A stretch of 64,000 nucleotides of DNA from Streptomyces fagopyri (GTDB lineage Bacteria; Actinomycetota; Actinomycetes; Streptomycetales; Streptomycetaceae): NCBI RefSeq assembly GCF_009498275.1, contig NZ_CP045643.1:5642001-5706000 (forward strand), read 5' to 3'. Both the position numbers and the translations under genes were made by a program. Shown one piece after another: positions 8,704 through 19,826 of this stretch. The stretch's first letter is position 1. Each line of letters opens with the position of its first letter. The notes beneath the pieces are model-generated. The model was not told where the DNA came from. It ran no database searches and saw only the letters and a program-made list of their open reading frames with translations.

Positions 8704-10107
8704 TCAGCCCTTGTACGCCGCGGCCGCGTCGGCCTCCAGCTTCGCCTGCGTCCCCGCCACGTCCTTGGGGTTCTTCAGGAAGTCCTGCAGGTCCTTCCAC
8801 TCGCCCTTGCCGGGCGTACCGCCGAAGGACTGCGGGGCCTGGTCGGACATGTCGAAACGGAAGTCGTCGCCGGCGGCGATCAGCGCCTTCGCCATCGACT
8901 GCTGCACGGCGTTCGGATACGCGGAGTTCGCCACGCTCTTGTTGGGGGAGAGGTAGCCGCCGAGCTTCGCCTGGATGGTCGCCGCGTCCGGCGAGGCCAG
9001 GAAGGTGACCAGTGCCTGGGCCGCCTTGGAGTCCTTCAGGACGACGGCCGCGTCACCACCGCTGACCACGGGGGCCTTGTCGCCCACGGCGGGGAACGGG
9101 AACACCTTCGCGTCCGTGCCGATCTTCGCCTTCGTCTCCGCGATGTTGACGCCCACGAAGTCGCCCTCGAAGACCATGCCTGCCTTGGGCTGGTCGCCGC
9201 CGGTGAACGTCTGCGTCACCGAGGCCGGGAACTCCGTCTGCAGCGCGCCGTCCGGGCCGCCCGCGATGTAGTTCTTGTTGCCCCACAGCTGGGCGAGCGT
9301 GGTCAGCGCGTCCTTCACGGACGGGTCCGTCCACTTGATCTTGTGCTGGGCGAGCTGGTCGTACTTCTCCGGACCGGCCTGGGAGAGATAGACGTTCTCG
9401 AACCAGTCGGTGAGGGTCCAGCCGTCCGCGCCGCCGACGGAGACGGGGGTGACACCGGAGTCGTAGACGGTCTGCGCGGTGGAGAGGAAGTCCTTCCAGG
9501 TGGCGGGCTCCTTCGCGCCCGCGTTCTCGAAGACCTTCGTGTTGTACCAGACCAGCGACTTGTTGGCCGCCTTGTAGTACACCCCGTACTGCTTGCCGTC
9601 GATCTTGCCGAGGTCCTGCCAGCCCTGCGAGTAGTTCTTGGCGAGCTGGGCCTGGGCGTCGGGGCCGACGGGCTTGGCCCACTTCTTCTCGACGGCCTGC
9701 TTGATGGCGCCGACCTGGGGGAGCATCGCGACGTCCGGCGGCGCGCCGCCCGCGATCTTCGAACCGAGGAAGTTGATGATCGGGTCCTGCGCGGGGACGA
9801 AGGTGACCTTCGCGCCGGTGCGCTTCTCGAACTCCGCCAGCACCTTCTTGAAGTTGGCCTGTTCGGGCCCCGTCCACACGGCGGCGACCTCCAGGCTCGC
9901 GCCGTCGAGCTTGGGCAGACTGACACTCCCGCCGCCCGCGGTGTCGCCGGTGCTCGCGCCGCTCTTGCCGTCGTCGCTCTTCTTGTCGTCACTGCCGCCG
10001 CACGCGGTGAGGGTGAGCGCGCCGGCGATGACGGCGGCTGCGGCGACCTGTGCGGCCCTGTGCGTCGAGTGCGTGTGCGACCTGTCTGTACGAAGCGATC
10101 TGCGCAT
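8704..10107 (-). CDS. sugar-binding lipoprotein of ABC importer (AglE-like)
   Basis: 467-residue family 1 extracellular solute-binding protein. Lipoprotein signal: basic N-terminus, hydrophobic core, lipobox LTAC with the lipidated Cys at residue 36, then a Gly/Ser/Asp linker. The mature part starts SLEVAAVWTGPEQANFKKVL, typical of alpha-glucoside-binding proteins. It captures sugar outside the membrane and feeds the two permeases downstream in the same operon. ATG at 10107 is the first coding position of the operon; the ribosome site (ACGGGGC) is moderate. No hydrolase or regulator gene adjoins it, so the sugar is inferred from family resemblance only. Confidence 0.88.
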   Translation of the reverse strand: MRRSLRTDRSHTHSTHRAAQVAAAAVIAGALTLTACGGSDDKKSDDGKSGASTGDTAGGGSVSLPKLDGASLEVAAVWTGPEQANFKKVLAEFEKRTGAKVTFVPAQDPIINFLGSKIAGGAPPDVAMLPQVGAIKQAVEKKWAKPVGPDAQAQLAKNYSQGWQDLGKIDGKQYGVYYKAANKSLVWYNTKVFENAGAKEPATWKDFLSTAQTVYDSGVTPVSVGGADGWTLTDWFENVYLSQAGPEKYDQLAQHKIKWTDPSVKDALTTLAQLWGNKNYIAGGPDGALQTEFPASVTQTFTGGDQPKAGMVFEGDFVGVNIAETKAKIGTDAKVFPFPAVGDKAPVVSGGDAAVVLKDSKAAQALVTFLASPDAATIQAKLGGYLSPNKSVANSAYPNAVQQSMAKALIAAGDDFRFDMSDQAPQSFGGTPGKGEWKDLQDFLKNPKDVAGTQAKLEADAAAAYKG

Positions 10108-10157
10108 TACTGCCCCGTTCTTCGTTCCTCGTCGAACGTCCGGCGCTGTCCCGTGCG

Positions 10158-10210
10158 GGTCTGGTCTACGCCTGGGGGCTTAAGGGCTGCAAGAGCGCCT
10201 GCGGTGTCAA
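10158..10210 (-). promoter_or_regulatory. candidate promoter/operator of the alpha-glucoside ABC operon
   Basis: Reading the minus strand, TTGACA (10210-10205) is a good -35 hexamer; no clear -10 is visible at 17-19 bp. A CTTGCAG heptamer (10193-10187) lies between; CTTGCAG repeats are, from memory, the MalR target in Streptomyces malE promoters, but only one copy is clear here. A weak DasR-like site (10 of 16 consensus bases) lies at 10160-10175. Confidence 0.3.
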
Positions 10211-10270
10211 GTGAGCGATCGTGATTGGGTCGTGACGTGGGCTGCCGGCCTGGTTGTGACGGGTGGGGGT

Positions 10271-10415
10271 GTTTCGGGCGCGGGTGGGTGGGGGCTGGTC
10301 GCGCTGTTCCTCCCGTCCCTGGAGGGGTGGGGCTGAGCCCCGGTGTCCTTCGGCCGGGTTTCGGGCGCGGGGCGGTGGGGGGTTGAGCGCGCGGTTCCTC
10401 GTGCCCCTGGAGGGC
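10271..10415. repeat. imperfect direct repeat, 87-base period, in a 400-base non-coding gap
   Basis: Two copies of about 58 bases begin GTTTCGGGCGCGGG at 10271 and 10358 and end in CCCTGGAGGG. Each contains a GCGCNNTTCCTC core like the short GC-rich intergenic repeats common in Streptomyces. They fill most of 10211-10475, where no gene-like frame is evident. Confidence 0.6.
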
Positions 10416-10474
10416 GTGGTGCGCACCCTGCGTGCTTGGTGGGGGTTCGCGCTTTTGGTGTGGGCGCGCGCTCT

Positions 10475-10500
10475 CAGCCCGTCCGGCGTCTGAGGACGAG
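10475..10500. repeat. Streptomyces intergenic repeat-like sequence
   Basis: CAGCCCGTCCGGCGTCTGAG followed by GACGAG matches a sequence I recall as very frequent in Streptomyces intergenic regions. It sits between the direct repeats and the hairpins downstream of the FHA-FtsK gene. Confidence 0.4.
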
Positions 10501-10522
10501 CCCTTCGGGCGATGGCGGGGGT

Positions 10523-10571
10523 CCAGGGGGCGGCAGCCCCTTGGCGGGGGTCCGGGGGCCGAGCCCCCAGG
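10523..10571 (-). terminator. tandem hairpins downstream of the FHA-FtsK gene
   Basis: Two adjacent hairpins: 10523-10544 (CCAGGGG pairing with CCCCTTGG, one bulge) and 10552-10571 (CCGGGGGC pairing with GCCCCCAGG, one bulge, loop CGA). They lie 40-90 bases beyond the stop at 10611 on the minus strand. No T-run. Confidence 0.5.
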
Positions 10572-10610
10572 TACGGGTCGGGTCGGGGCGGCGGGGGCGA
10601 GTGGACCGGA

Positions 10611-13600
10611 TCAGAGGAGGGACGGAACCCCGGTGGCCGCCACCGACCTCGCCGCCCGCTCCAACGCACTGGCCAGCAGGGCCAGATCGGTCGGCCCGTT
10701 ACCCAACTCCCGTACGGGACGCCGGGCCGGCGGATCCCCCATCCGCTGCCACTCGATGGCCACGACCGTGGGCCGCAGCGTGGCCGTGCGCGGAATACGC
10801 CCCGTGACCCTTCCCCCCTGGAAGGGCGTGACCCGGCCGTCCGACGTGAACAACCGCCCACGCCCCGGGGCGGGTTCGTCGGCCCCGGGCGACACCGGGT
10901 CCAGGACGACACGGAGCCCCGCGGAACGCCCCGGCTCACTGGCCGCCGCCCGCCCGTCGTCCGAGGCGGCCGCCACGAGATGGACACCGAGCCGGTCGCC
11001 CTCACGCGCCACGGCCTCCAGCGCCCGTACGACCGAACCGGCGGCCGGCCGGCCGGGCGACCCCAGCGCGGGTGAGAGCAGCGCGTCCAGGTCGTCGACC
11101 ACGACGACGAGACGGGCGAGCGCCGGCCCGGCCTCGGCACGCGCGCGCGTGGCCGCCGGACGCAGCCGCAGCGTCGAACTGGGCGGGGTGTCCAGGTCGG
11201 CGGCGCCCAAGGACGCGCCGGACGGCCCCCCGGGGGACGGCCGGGCCGCCCGCTGGCCGACGAACCGGCCCGACACCTCCCGGTGCGTGTGCCACTCCGC
11301 GAAGCCGAGCCGCCCGAGGAGCTCGGCCCGCCGCTTCAGCTCGGCGCTCAGCGACTGGGCGAACTCCCGCATCCGCACGGGGTCGTTGGCGGTGAGATGC
11401 GTGGTGACATGAGGGAGGTCGGTGCAGACCCGCAGCCCCTCGCCGCCCTGCGCCGCGCCATGGCCACCGGTGCCGTCCCGGCCGTCCACCAGCACGATGC
11501 CGAGCCGGTCGGGCCGCTCGGCGGCGGCCAGGGACGCGGCGACGGAACGGAGCAGCTCCGTACGGCCGCTGCCCGGCGGGCCCTCTATCAGCAGATGGGG
11601 GCCCTCGGCGGGAAGATCCACGGCCAGCGGCCCACGCGGGCCCGCGCCGAGGACCGCCCGCCCGCGCCCGCCGAGCGACTCCGTGTCATCGGCCGCGTCC
11701 GCCCAACGCGCCATCAGCGAGGCGGGGGTGGCGCGGGCCAGCCCCAACTCGTCCAGCAGCCGGGTGACCTGGGGGAGCGGAGCGGACACGCGCGCGTGCC
11801 GGTCGCCGTGCGTGCCGTCCGTGCGCAGGGGTGCCAGGGCGCGGGCGAAACGCTCGGCCCAGGCCCGGGACACCGCGTCCACGGTGGCGACCGTGCCGTG
11901 CCCCACGGGGCCGCCCGACGCGACCCGCGTCAGCCGCAGTGCCGTGGCCACGTCCCCGCTGAGCAGCGCGACGGCCCCGCACTCCCGGAACGCCGGTGAC
12001 GCGGAACAGGCCGCCTCGTACGTCTTCGTCACCGGGGACGCGGGAGAAGCCGCCGCGGTCTCGGCGAGGCAGATCACGTGGATGCCCGCGCGGGGCCCCT
12101 CGTGCGCCAGCCGCAGCACGGCCTCCCGCACGTCGGCCCCTCCGGGGTCGCCGTCGACGAGGACCAGCGTGTACGGCCCGTCGAAGTCCCGGTCCGATTC
12201 CGTGCCCCCGACACCGTTGCCGCCCTGGTCCGCCGGGTCCTGGTCCCGCGCCCAGGACGGACGCCGTGCGGCCGCCCGGGTGTCCAGCGGGATGTGGTCG
12301 GCCTCGTCGTAGGGCCGGGGGCGGGTGCCGGGGCCGGTGGCGGCCGCGCCCCGGGAGTGCGTGCCGTGAGCGGCGTCCGCCTCCTCCAGGTGGTCCTCGA
12401 GACGGCGCAGCAGCTCGTCCGTGCGGGCCGTCGCCTGCTCACGGTCGTAGGCGAGGAGCAGGCGGCAGTCCTGGCCGTGGGTGGGGCGCAGATGGGGGAG
12501 CCAGCCGAGCCAGGCCCACTCCGCGGTGCGCTCCTCGACCGTGCGCGAGCGGTCCGTGCTGAGCAGGACGATCTCCAGGGTGTCCGGCGAGTGCAGCGCC
12601 GCGAGCTGCGCCACCACCGAGCGGGCCAGCCCCGCGAGGCGGGCCCGCGGTCCCGCCAGGCCCAGCGCGCCGACCTCCCGCAGACCGGCCGTGACCGGCA
12701 CCGCGGGCAGCAGCCCCGAACCGTGGGGCACCGCCCGGTCGGCCGTCCCCAGCCGCACCGTCAGCGACTCGGGGTGACCCGGGCCGCGCTCCCACAGCCG
12801 GGCCCCCGGTCCCAGCGCGGTGAGCAGCAGCGCCGCGGGGTCGGGCCAGCTCTCCGGAGCCTGTGCCGCGCCGCGGTCCGCCGTGGGCTCGGCGGAGTGG
12901 TCCTCGCCGTACTCCGCGTACCCCCCGTACTCGTCGTGGTCCCCGTACTCGTACTCGTACGGGTCCTGTCCGGTGTCCGTGGGCTCGCCCCGGCTTCCGG
13001 TCAGCCGCCGCGCCCAGGCCCCGAGACCCCGCTTGCGCACACCCGGCGGCAGGTCGGTGCCCCGCGGGGGAGTGCCCTTCCTGGCGCCCTGGCCAGGAGC
13101 GCCCGGGACCCCGGCGGGGTCCCCGGCGGACGTCGTGCGCGGACCGGACGGCTCTGTCCGCCTGCTCTCGATCCCGGGCGCCCCGCCCTGTTCCGGCACG
13201 ACCGGGGGCACGGCGGAGAAGGAAGGAGGGGTGGCGGGCGAGGCAGAAGGGGTAGGAGGGGCGGAAGGGGTGACGGGGGATACCGCGCGGCCATGGGTCG
13301 CCTGTGGCCCGGGGACCTCCCCGGCGGCCTCCCACCGCGCCGATCCGTACGCGTGACGGGTCTCACCGCGGGGCGGCGCGGGGACGTCTCCTGTGCGGGC
13401 CGGGGGCACGGACGCGGCGCGGGCGGGCGCCGGATCCGGGCGGGCTCCCGCGCCGGCCGTGGTGGTCACCCTGACGTGTCCCTCCCCGTCGGGCGCCGTC
13501 CCCACGGAGTCCGGGCCGCCGGGCGGCGCCAGCCGGAGGGCGGACTCGCCCACGCGTAGCAGCGCGCCCGGCGGGAAGCCGACCGGGCGGCTGGTGACGC

Positions 13601-14141
13601 GGGTGCCGTTCAGCGTCGTACCGTTCGTCGACCCCAGGTCGGCCACCGTGACACGGCCCTCGGGAGAGACCGTGACCGCGCAGTGCAGACGCGAGACGTC
13701 CGGGTCGTCCAGCGGGACGTCGGCCTCGGCGGAGCGGCCGATGTGGATCCGCCCGCCGTGCAGGAGGTGGACACCGCCCGCGTCGGGGCCCGCGACGACA
13801 TGGAGCTGGGCCGCGTCCTCGTCCACGTCCGGACCGGGCTCCGTGGGGGCGCCCAGGGAGAGCACCGCGCCGTCGGTCAGCGGCGGCTCGCCCAGCGTGC
13901 AGCGCTGCCCGTCGAGCCGCTCGGCGCCCGCGTACAGCACGACCGGACCACCGCCGAGCTCCCTGCTCCGCTCGGCGGGGACGGCGCTCCCGTCCCCGCC
14001 GACCGCCGAGGCCAGACCCGACGCCACCGCGGCCAGCGCCGTCCCGGCGGGGGCGGTGACCAGCACATCGCAGGCGGCGGCACGCCCCCGCGGCTCCGAG
14101 GGCGGGCCCAGCGGGTCTACGACGGTCAGCCGGATCTGCAT
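10611..14141 (-). CDS. FHA-domain FtsK/SpoIIIE-like ATPase
   Basis: 1176-residue protein. A small N-terminal beta-rich region is followed by an FHA domain at about residues 115-210 (IHIGRSAEADVPLDDPDVSR, then DLGSTNGTTLNG), the phospho-Thr reading fold. A long disordered Pro/Gly/Thr-rich linker follows, including a Tyr/Glu/Asp/Gly-rich stretch near residue 395-415. The C-terminal half resembles FtsK/EccC ATPase modules: Walker A is GPPGSGRT, with Arg in place of the usual Lys, and VVVVDDLDALL is the Walker B-like strand. No membrane segment is obvious. Divergent from pkaA across a 490-base gap, suggesting it may be read or controlled by Ser/Thr phosphorylation. A secretion role like EccC is possible, but no Esx or Ecc partners are in view. 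Confidence 0.82.
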   Translation of the reverse strand: MQIRLTVVDPLGPPSEPRGRAAACDVLVTAPAGTALAAVASGLASAVGGDGSAVPAERSRELGGGPVVLYAGAERLDGQRCTLGEPPLTDGAVLSLGAPTEPGPDVDEDAAQLHVVAGPDAGGVHLLHGGRIHIGRSAEADVPLDDPDVSRLHCAVTVSPEGRVTVADLGSTNGTTLNGTRVTSRPVGFPPGALLRVGESALRLAPPGGPDSVGTAPDGEGHVRVTTTAGAGARPDPAPARAASVPPARTGDVPAPPRGETRHAYGSARWEAAGEVPGPQATHGRAVSPVTPSAPPTPSASPATPPSFSAVPPVVPEQGGAPGIESRRTEPSGPRTTSAGDPAGVPGAPGQGARKGTPPRGTDLPPGVRKRGLGAWARRLTGSRGEPTDTGQDPYEYEYGDHDEYGGYAEYGEDHSAEPTADRGAAQAPESWPDPAALLLTALGPGARLWERGPGHPESLTVRLGTADRAVPHGSGLLPAVPVTAGLREVGALGLAGPRARLAGLARSVVAQLAALHSPDTLEIVLLSTDRSRTVEERTAEWAWLGWLPHLRPTHGQDCRLLLAYDREQATARTDELLRRLEDHLEEADAAHGTHSRGAAATGPGTRPRPYDEADHIPLDTRAAARRPSWARDQDPADQGGNGVGGTESDRDFDGPYTLVLVDGDPGGADVREAVLRLAHEGPRAGIHVICLAETAAASPASPVTKTYEAACSASPAFRECGAVALLSGDVATALRLTRVASGGPVGHGTVATVDAVSRAWAERFARALAPLRTDGTHGDRHARVSAPLPQVTRLLDELGLARATPASLMARWADAADDTESLGGRGRAVLGAGPRGPLAVDLPAEGPHLLIEGPPGSGRTELLRSVAASLAAAERPDRLGIVLVDGRDGTGGHGAAQGGEGLRVCTDLPHVTTHLTANDPVRMREFAQSLSAELKRRAELLGRLGFAEWHTHREVSGRFVGQRAARPSPGGPSGASLGAADLDTPPSSTLRLRPAATRARAEAGPALARLVVVVDDLDALLSPALGSPGRPAAGSVVRALEAVAREGDRLGVHLVAAASDDGRAAASEPGRSAGLRVVLDPVSPGADEPAPGRGRLFTSDGRVTPFQGGRVTGRIPRTATLRPTVVAIEWQRMGDPPARRPVRELGNGPTDLALLASALERAARSVAATGVPSLL

Positions 14142-14479
14142 CGCCGTCAGGGGTCCCTTCCGCGCAGGCGCCCGCGACGAGGACGAGGCTGTGCTGCGGT
14201 CCCCTCACCGCAGATCCCCCACCGCGCACGGGCACGTCGGCCAGTACTGAAGGCATCCTCGCACCTGTCACTGACAACACGCCCGCCACCCGGGCAGAAG
14301 TGATCTTGATTGGTCGGCTCTGCCCGTAAAAGTGCCTGACCAGTGCCCGACCGGTGCCCGCTTCGGTTCGGTCGCGGGATCCGTCACACCCCCGTAGAGG
14401 GGCCGAGCGGCAACCAACCGCCGCGAGTGCGCGTCTTTCCATCGACCGTCGGCCATCCGACACGGACGGGAACACGTAT

Positions 14480-14510
14480 GTGAGCGCTTATGCCGACCAC
14501 AGGCGCTCAC
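14480..14510. promoter_or_regulatory. inverted repeat in the divergent FHA-FtsK / pkaA promoter region
   Basis: GTGAGCGC (14480-14487) and GCGCTCAC (14503-14510) are perfect inverted arms separated by 15 bases, between the divergent genes (gap 14142-14633). A TACAGT hexamer at 14557-14562 could be the -10 for pkaA. The arms look like operator half-sites. No other feature is evident in this gap. Confidence 0.4.
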
Positions 14511-14633
14511 GGGAAGCTCACAAAGGACGACAGCCCGGTGCCGGGCAGCTCGGCACTACAGTGGGCGGAACCGCCGCGGCAGAACCGACAACGGCGGACG
14601 GACCAGGCAAGCAAGCAACAGGGAGCGCATGAC

Positions 14634-16391
<1,758 letters not shown>

Positions 16392-16544
16392 CCCGCACCC
16401 GGCCGTCGGCCGACCGACACCCGGCCGGTCCGCGGCCGACTCTGGGGACTTGTCGACATCCAGCGGGTGATTTCCGCCTCGGGCGTGAAGGTTGGCTCAC
16501 CGGACGCGTACTTTTAGCGGCAACACGCGTCGGTAGGAGCAGTC

Positions 16545-17780
16545 TTGGCACGGAAGATCGGGAGCCGCTACACCGCCCACCAGATTCTGGGGCGGGGCAG
16601 CGCCGGTACGGTGTGGCTGGGCGAGGGACCCGAGGGGCCCGTCGCCATCAAGCTGCTGCGCGAGGACCTCGCGTCCGACCAGGAGCTCGTGGGCCGCTTC
16701 GTCCAGGAGCGCACGGCCCTGCTCGGACTCGACCATCCCCATGTGGTCGCGGTCCGTGATCTCGTGGTGGACGGCAACGACCTCGCGCTCGTCATGGATC
16801 TCGTACGCGGTACGGACCTGCGCACCCGACTGGACCGGGAACGGCGGCTGGCCCCGGAGGCCGCCGTCGCGATCGTGGCCGACGTCGCGGACGGGCTGGC
16901 GGCGGCGCACGCGGCCGGGGTCGTCCACCGGGACGTCAAGCCGGAGAACGTGCTGCTCGACATGCAGGGGCCGCTCGGGCCGGCTGGCGCGCACCCCGCG
17001 CTGCTGACGGACTTCGGTGTGGCCAAACTCATCGACTCGCCGCGGCGGACCCGGGCCACGAAGATCATCGGCACGCCGGACTACCTCGCGCCCGAGATCA
17101 TCGAGGGACTGCCGCCGCGGGCCGCCGTCGACATCTACGCACTGGCGACCGTCCTGTACGAGCTCCTCGCCGGGTTCACGCCCTTCGGGGGCGGGCACCC
17201 GGGTGCGGTGCTGCGGCGGCACGTGACCGAGACGGTGGTGCCGCTGCCGGGGATCCCCGAGGAGCTGTGGCAGCTCCTCGTGCAGTGCCTGGCGAAGGCG
17301 CCGGCGTCACGGCTGCGGGCGTCCGAACTGGGAGCGCGGCTGCGGGAACAGCTGCCGTTGCTGGCGGGCATGCCACCCCTGGACGTGGACGAGCCGGACG
17401 GGGAACCGGCGGAGGAGACCTCGGAGGAGACCGCGGAGCCGGCCGAGCCCGCGTCGCGGGTACGGCGAGGGGCCGTACCGCTGGTGCCGGGCGCCGCGCC
17501 GGACTCGAACCGGGACACGCACACCTCGATGCGGGTGCCCGGGCCGGACGAGCTGGCCGGCGGAGCGCGCGGGACGGCGCGCGCGCCGCGCGCCGCGGGG
17601 GCGCCCCGGCCCGGGTCGGCGCGGCACCGGGCCTCCGCCCGGCGGCGCCGGATCACGCTGGGGGCGGCGGGAGTGGTGCTCGTCGCCGCGGTGGGGGTGG
17701 GGACCTGGCTCGCCACCTCGGGGGACGACGGTGGGGCGCAGCCGTCCGACACGAAGAACTCGGCCCCGGCGTCTCCCTGA
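16545..17780 (+). CDS. pkaB: membrane-anchored Ser/Thr protein kinase
   Basis: 411-residue Hanks-type kinase. Motifs in order: [48 protein letters not shown]. An acidic Glu/Pro linker follows, then one transmembrane helix near residues 365-388 ([18 protein letters not shown]) and about 20 outer residues, without PASTA repeats. Start is TTG at 16545, supported by TAGGAGC six bases upstream and by MARKIGSRY alignment with the pkaA start. It lies 153 bases after pkaA, so it may have its own promoter. Symbol from the S. coelicolor order (pkaA-pkaB-prfB). Confidence 0.85.
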   Translation: MARKIGSRYTAHQILGRGSAGTVWLGEGPEGPVAIKLLREDLASDQELVGRFVQERTALLGLDHPHVVAVRDLVVDGNDLALVMDLVRGTDLRTRLDRERRLAPEAAVAIVADVADGLAAAHAAGVVHRDVKPENVLLDMQGPLGPAGAHPALLTDFGVAKLIDSPRRTRATKIIGTPDYLAPEIIEGLPPRAAVDIYALATVLYELLAGFTPFGGGHPGAVLRRHVTETVVPLPGIPEELWQLLVQCLAKAPASRLRASELGARLREQLPLLAGMPPLDVDEPDGEPAEETSEETAEPAEPASRVRRGAVPLVPGAAPDSNRDTHTSMRVPGPDELAGGARGTARAPRAAGAPRPGSARHRASARRRRITLGAAGVVLVAAVGVGTWLATSGDDGGAQPSDTKNSAPASP

Positions 17781-17961
17781 CCGGTCCCAGCCCCGTCCCT
17801 CAGGCACGGCCCCGCACCCAGGCCCAGGCCCGGACCGGTCCTTCGGGCTCGGCCCTGGGCCCGTCCCTCAGGCTCCGCACCCGCCCCGCAGACCCGGCCC
17901 TGGGCCCGGTCCCGTCCCCGGGGTTCCGGCTCTGAACCCGGGGCCAGTCCTGCGCCCGGCG

Positions 17962-18145
17962 CTCCGTCCCGGACCCGCGCTGGTCTCCGTGCCCGGGGCT
18001 CCGTCTCTGGAGCCCCGCCCAGCCTCGCACCTGGGTCTCCGTCCCGGACCCGCGCTGGTCTCCGTGCCCGGGGGTCCGTCCGTGGAGCCGCGCGCAGCCT
18101 CGGACCTGGGTCTCCGTCCCGGACCCGCGCCCGGTCCCCGTGCCG
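17962..18145. repeat. 75-base tandem repeat in the pkaB-prfB gap
   Basis: Units start with CTCCGTCCCGGACCCGCGCT-like sequence at 17962, 18037 and 18112, an exact 75-base period with about 2.4 copies. The whole gap 17781-18414 (634 bases) is extremely GC-rich and Pro/Gly/Arg-like in every frame. The frame of prfB stays open through it, but there is no start context or conservation signal that I can see; I treat it as non-coding. Confidence 0.8.
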
Positions 18146-18414
18146 AGGACTCCGCCCCGGCCCCGGCAGGGGCACTCCGCCCCGGACCTCGCCAAGGGCA
18201 CTGCGCCCCTCGGACCCCCGCTCGCCCGGAGGGCCCGTCCCCGAGCGCCGGACGGGCTGAGGGGGCGTGCCCGCGCCTGGACCGCTGTCCTCGTCCGCGG
18301 GGCCCGCCCCCAGAACCCGGACGGGGTGAGGGCGCGGCTCCCGGGGCGGGGGAGGCCCGGGGCCGCCGCCCCAGGGGTGAGAGCCCCGCTTGCCGCAGCC
18401 GTTACGCTGGAGGC

Positions 18415-19521
18415 GTGGCAGTCGTCGATGTATCCGAAGAGCTCAAGTCCCTCTCCTCGACCATGGAGTCGATCGAGGCCGTCCTGGACCTCGACAAGCT
18501 GAGGGCAGATGTCGCCGTGCTCGAGGAGCAGGCGGCCGCGCCGTCCCTGTGGGACGACCCGGACGAGGCGCAGAAGATCACCAGCAAGCTGAGCCACCTC
18601 CAGGCGGAGGTCAGGAAGGCCGAGGCGCTGCGCGGGCGGATCGACGATCTGAGCGTGCTCTTCGAGATGGCCGAGGAGGAGGACGACCCGGACACCCGCG
18701 CGGAGGCCGAGTCCGAGCTCACCGCCGTCAAGAAGGCGCTGGACGAGATGGAGGTGCGGACGCTGCTGTCGGGGGAGTACGACTCCCGCGAGGCGGTCGT
18801 CACCATCCGCGCCGAGGCCGGCGGCGTCGACGCCTCCGACTTCACCGAGAAGCTCCAGCGCATGTACCTGCGCTGGGCCGAGCGGCACGGCTACAAGACC
18901 GAGCTCTACGAGACCTCGTACGCGGAAGAGGCCGGCATCAAGTCGACCACCTTCGCCGTGCACGTCCCGTACGCCTACGGAACGCTCTCCGTGGAACAGG
19001 GCACCCACCGGCTCGTGCGGATCTCGCCCTTCGACAACCAGGGCCGCCGGCAGACGTCGTTCGCCGGTGTCGAGATCCTGCCGGTCGTCGAGCAGACCGA
19101 TCACATCGAGATCGACGAGTCCGAGCTGCGGGTGGACGTCTACCGTTCGTCGGGTCCGGGCGGCCAGGGCGTCAACACCACCGACTCCGCGGTGCGTCTG
19201 ACCCACCTGCCGACCGGCATCGTCGTGTCGTGCCAGAACGAGCGGTCGCAGATCCAGAACAAGGCGAGCGCGATGAACGTCCTGCAGGCCAAGCTCCTGG
19301 AGCGGCGCCGCCAGGAGGAGCAGGCCAAGATGGACGCCCTCAAGGGCGACGGCGGCAACTCCTGGGGCAACCAGATGCGTTCGTACGTGCTGCACCCGTA
19401 CCAGATGGTCAAGGACCTGCGGACGGACTTCGAAGTGGGCAACCCGGAGGCCGTTTTCAACGGTGAGATCGACGGGTTCCTCGAGGCCGGAATTCGCTGG
19501 CGCAAGCAGCAGGAGAAGTAG
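18415..19521 (+). CDS. prfB: peptide chain release factor 2
   Basis: 368-residue class I release factor, recognising UGA/UAA and triggering peptide release. The SPF anticodon-mimic motif ([12 protein letters not shown]) and the catalytic GGQ motif ([20 protein letters not shown]) are intact. The N-terminal coiled coil starts [13 protein letters not shown]. The frame is continuous: the internal UGA programmed frameshift of E. coli prfB is absent. GTG at 18415 is preceded by TACGCT (18403-18408) only six bases upstream, the spacing of a leaderless promoter; GGAGG at 18409-18413 is too close to act as a normal ribosome site. Followed by a strong terminator. Confidence 0.95.
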   Translation: MAVVDVSEELKSLSSTMESIEAVLDLDKLRADVAVLEEQAAAPSLWDDPDEAQKITSKLSHLQAEVRKAEALRGRIDDLSVLFEMAEEEDDPDTRAEAESELTAVKKALDEMEVRTLLSGEYDSREAVVTIRAEAGGVDASDFTEKLQRMYLRWAERHGYKTELYETSYAEEAGIKSTTFAVHVPYAYGTLSVEQGTHRLVRISPFDNQGRRQTSFAGVEILPVVEQTDHIEIDESELRVDVYRSSGPGGQGVNTTDSAVRLTHLPTGIVVSCQNERSQIQNKASAMNVLQAKLLERRRQEEQAKMDALKGDGGNSWGNQMRSYVLHPYQMVKDLRTDFEVGNPEAVFNGEIDGFLEAGIRWRKQQEK

Positions 19522-19549
19522 TACGGGCCCCCAGGGGCTCTTTGTCGAC

Positions 19550-19586
19550 AAGGCAACTGCCGCTCTTTGAGCGGCAGTTGCCTTTT
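19550..19586 (+). terminator. intrinsic terminator of prfB
   Basis: Perfect 16-bp stem (AAGGCAACTGCCGCTC and complement) with a TTT loop, ending in a TTTT run, 28 bases past the stop codon. It is a textbook intrinsic terminator. The stretch 19587-19826 downstream shows no gene and should hold the promoter of the LAETG protein. Confidence 0.93.
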
Positions 19587-19826
19587 GTGTGGCGGTTGTC
19601 TGGGTTCTACGTCACAGTCACATGTCTTCATGGCGGTCAAATGGCGCTGTTCTGGACATCGCGGCCGCAACGACCTTGACGGTGCTTTGAAAACTGGGAA
19701 GGGTAACGCGTGGCATGCGTATCTCTGGGGCGCATGTGAACCGGGGAGGCCGAGCGAATCCGCCCTGTGACGCCGTGGCCCCGGGCGCTGCTCCATCGAC
19801 GATCAGCTACTGGGGGTAGCAAGCAG

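Noticed and set aside
10160..10175. DasR-like site upstream of the alpha-glucoside ABC operon
   Set aside because: Only 10 of 16 consensus bases and no right half; amino-sugar genes are not in that operon.
17731..18414. Long in-frame extension upstream of prfB that could encode a 228-residue N-terminal domain
   Set aside because: Overlaps the end of pkaB, is low-complexity Pro/Gly/Arg sequence made by GC-rich tandem repeats, and the known RF2 start at 18415 has a promoter right before it.
18415..19521. Programmed +1 frameshift in prfB
   Set aside because: The frame is continuous and lacks the internal UGA and its stimulatory sequence.
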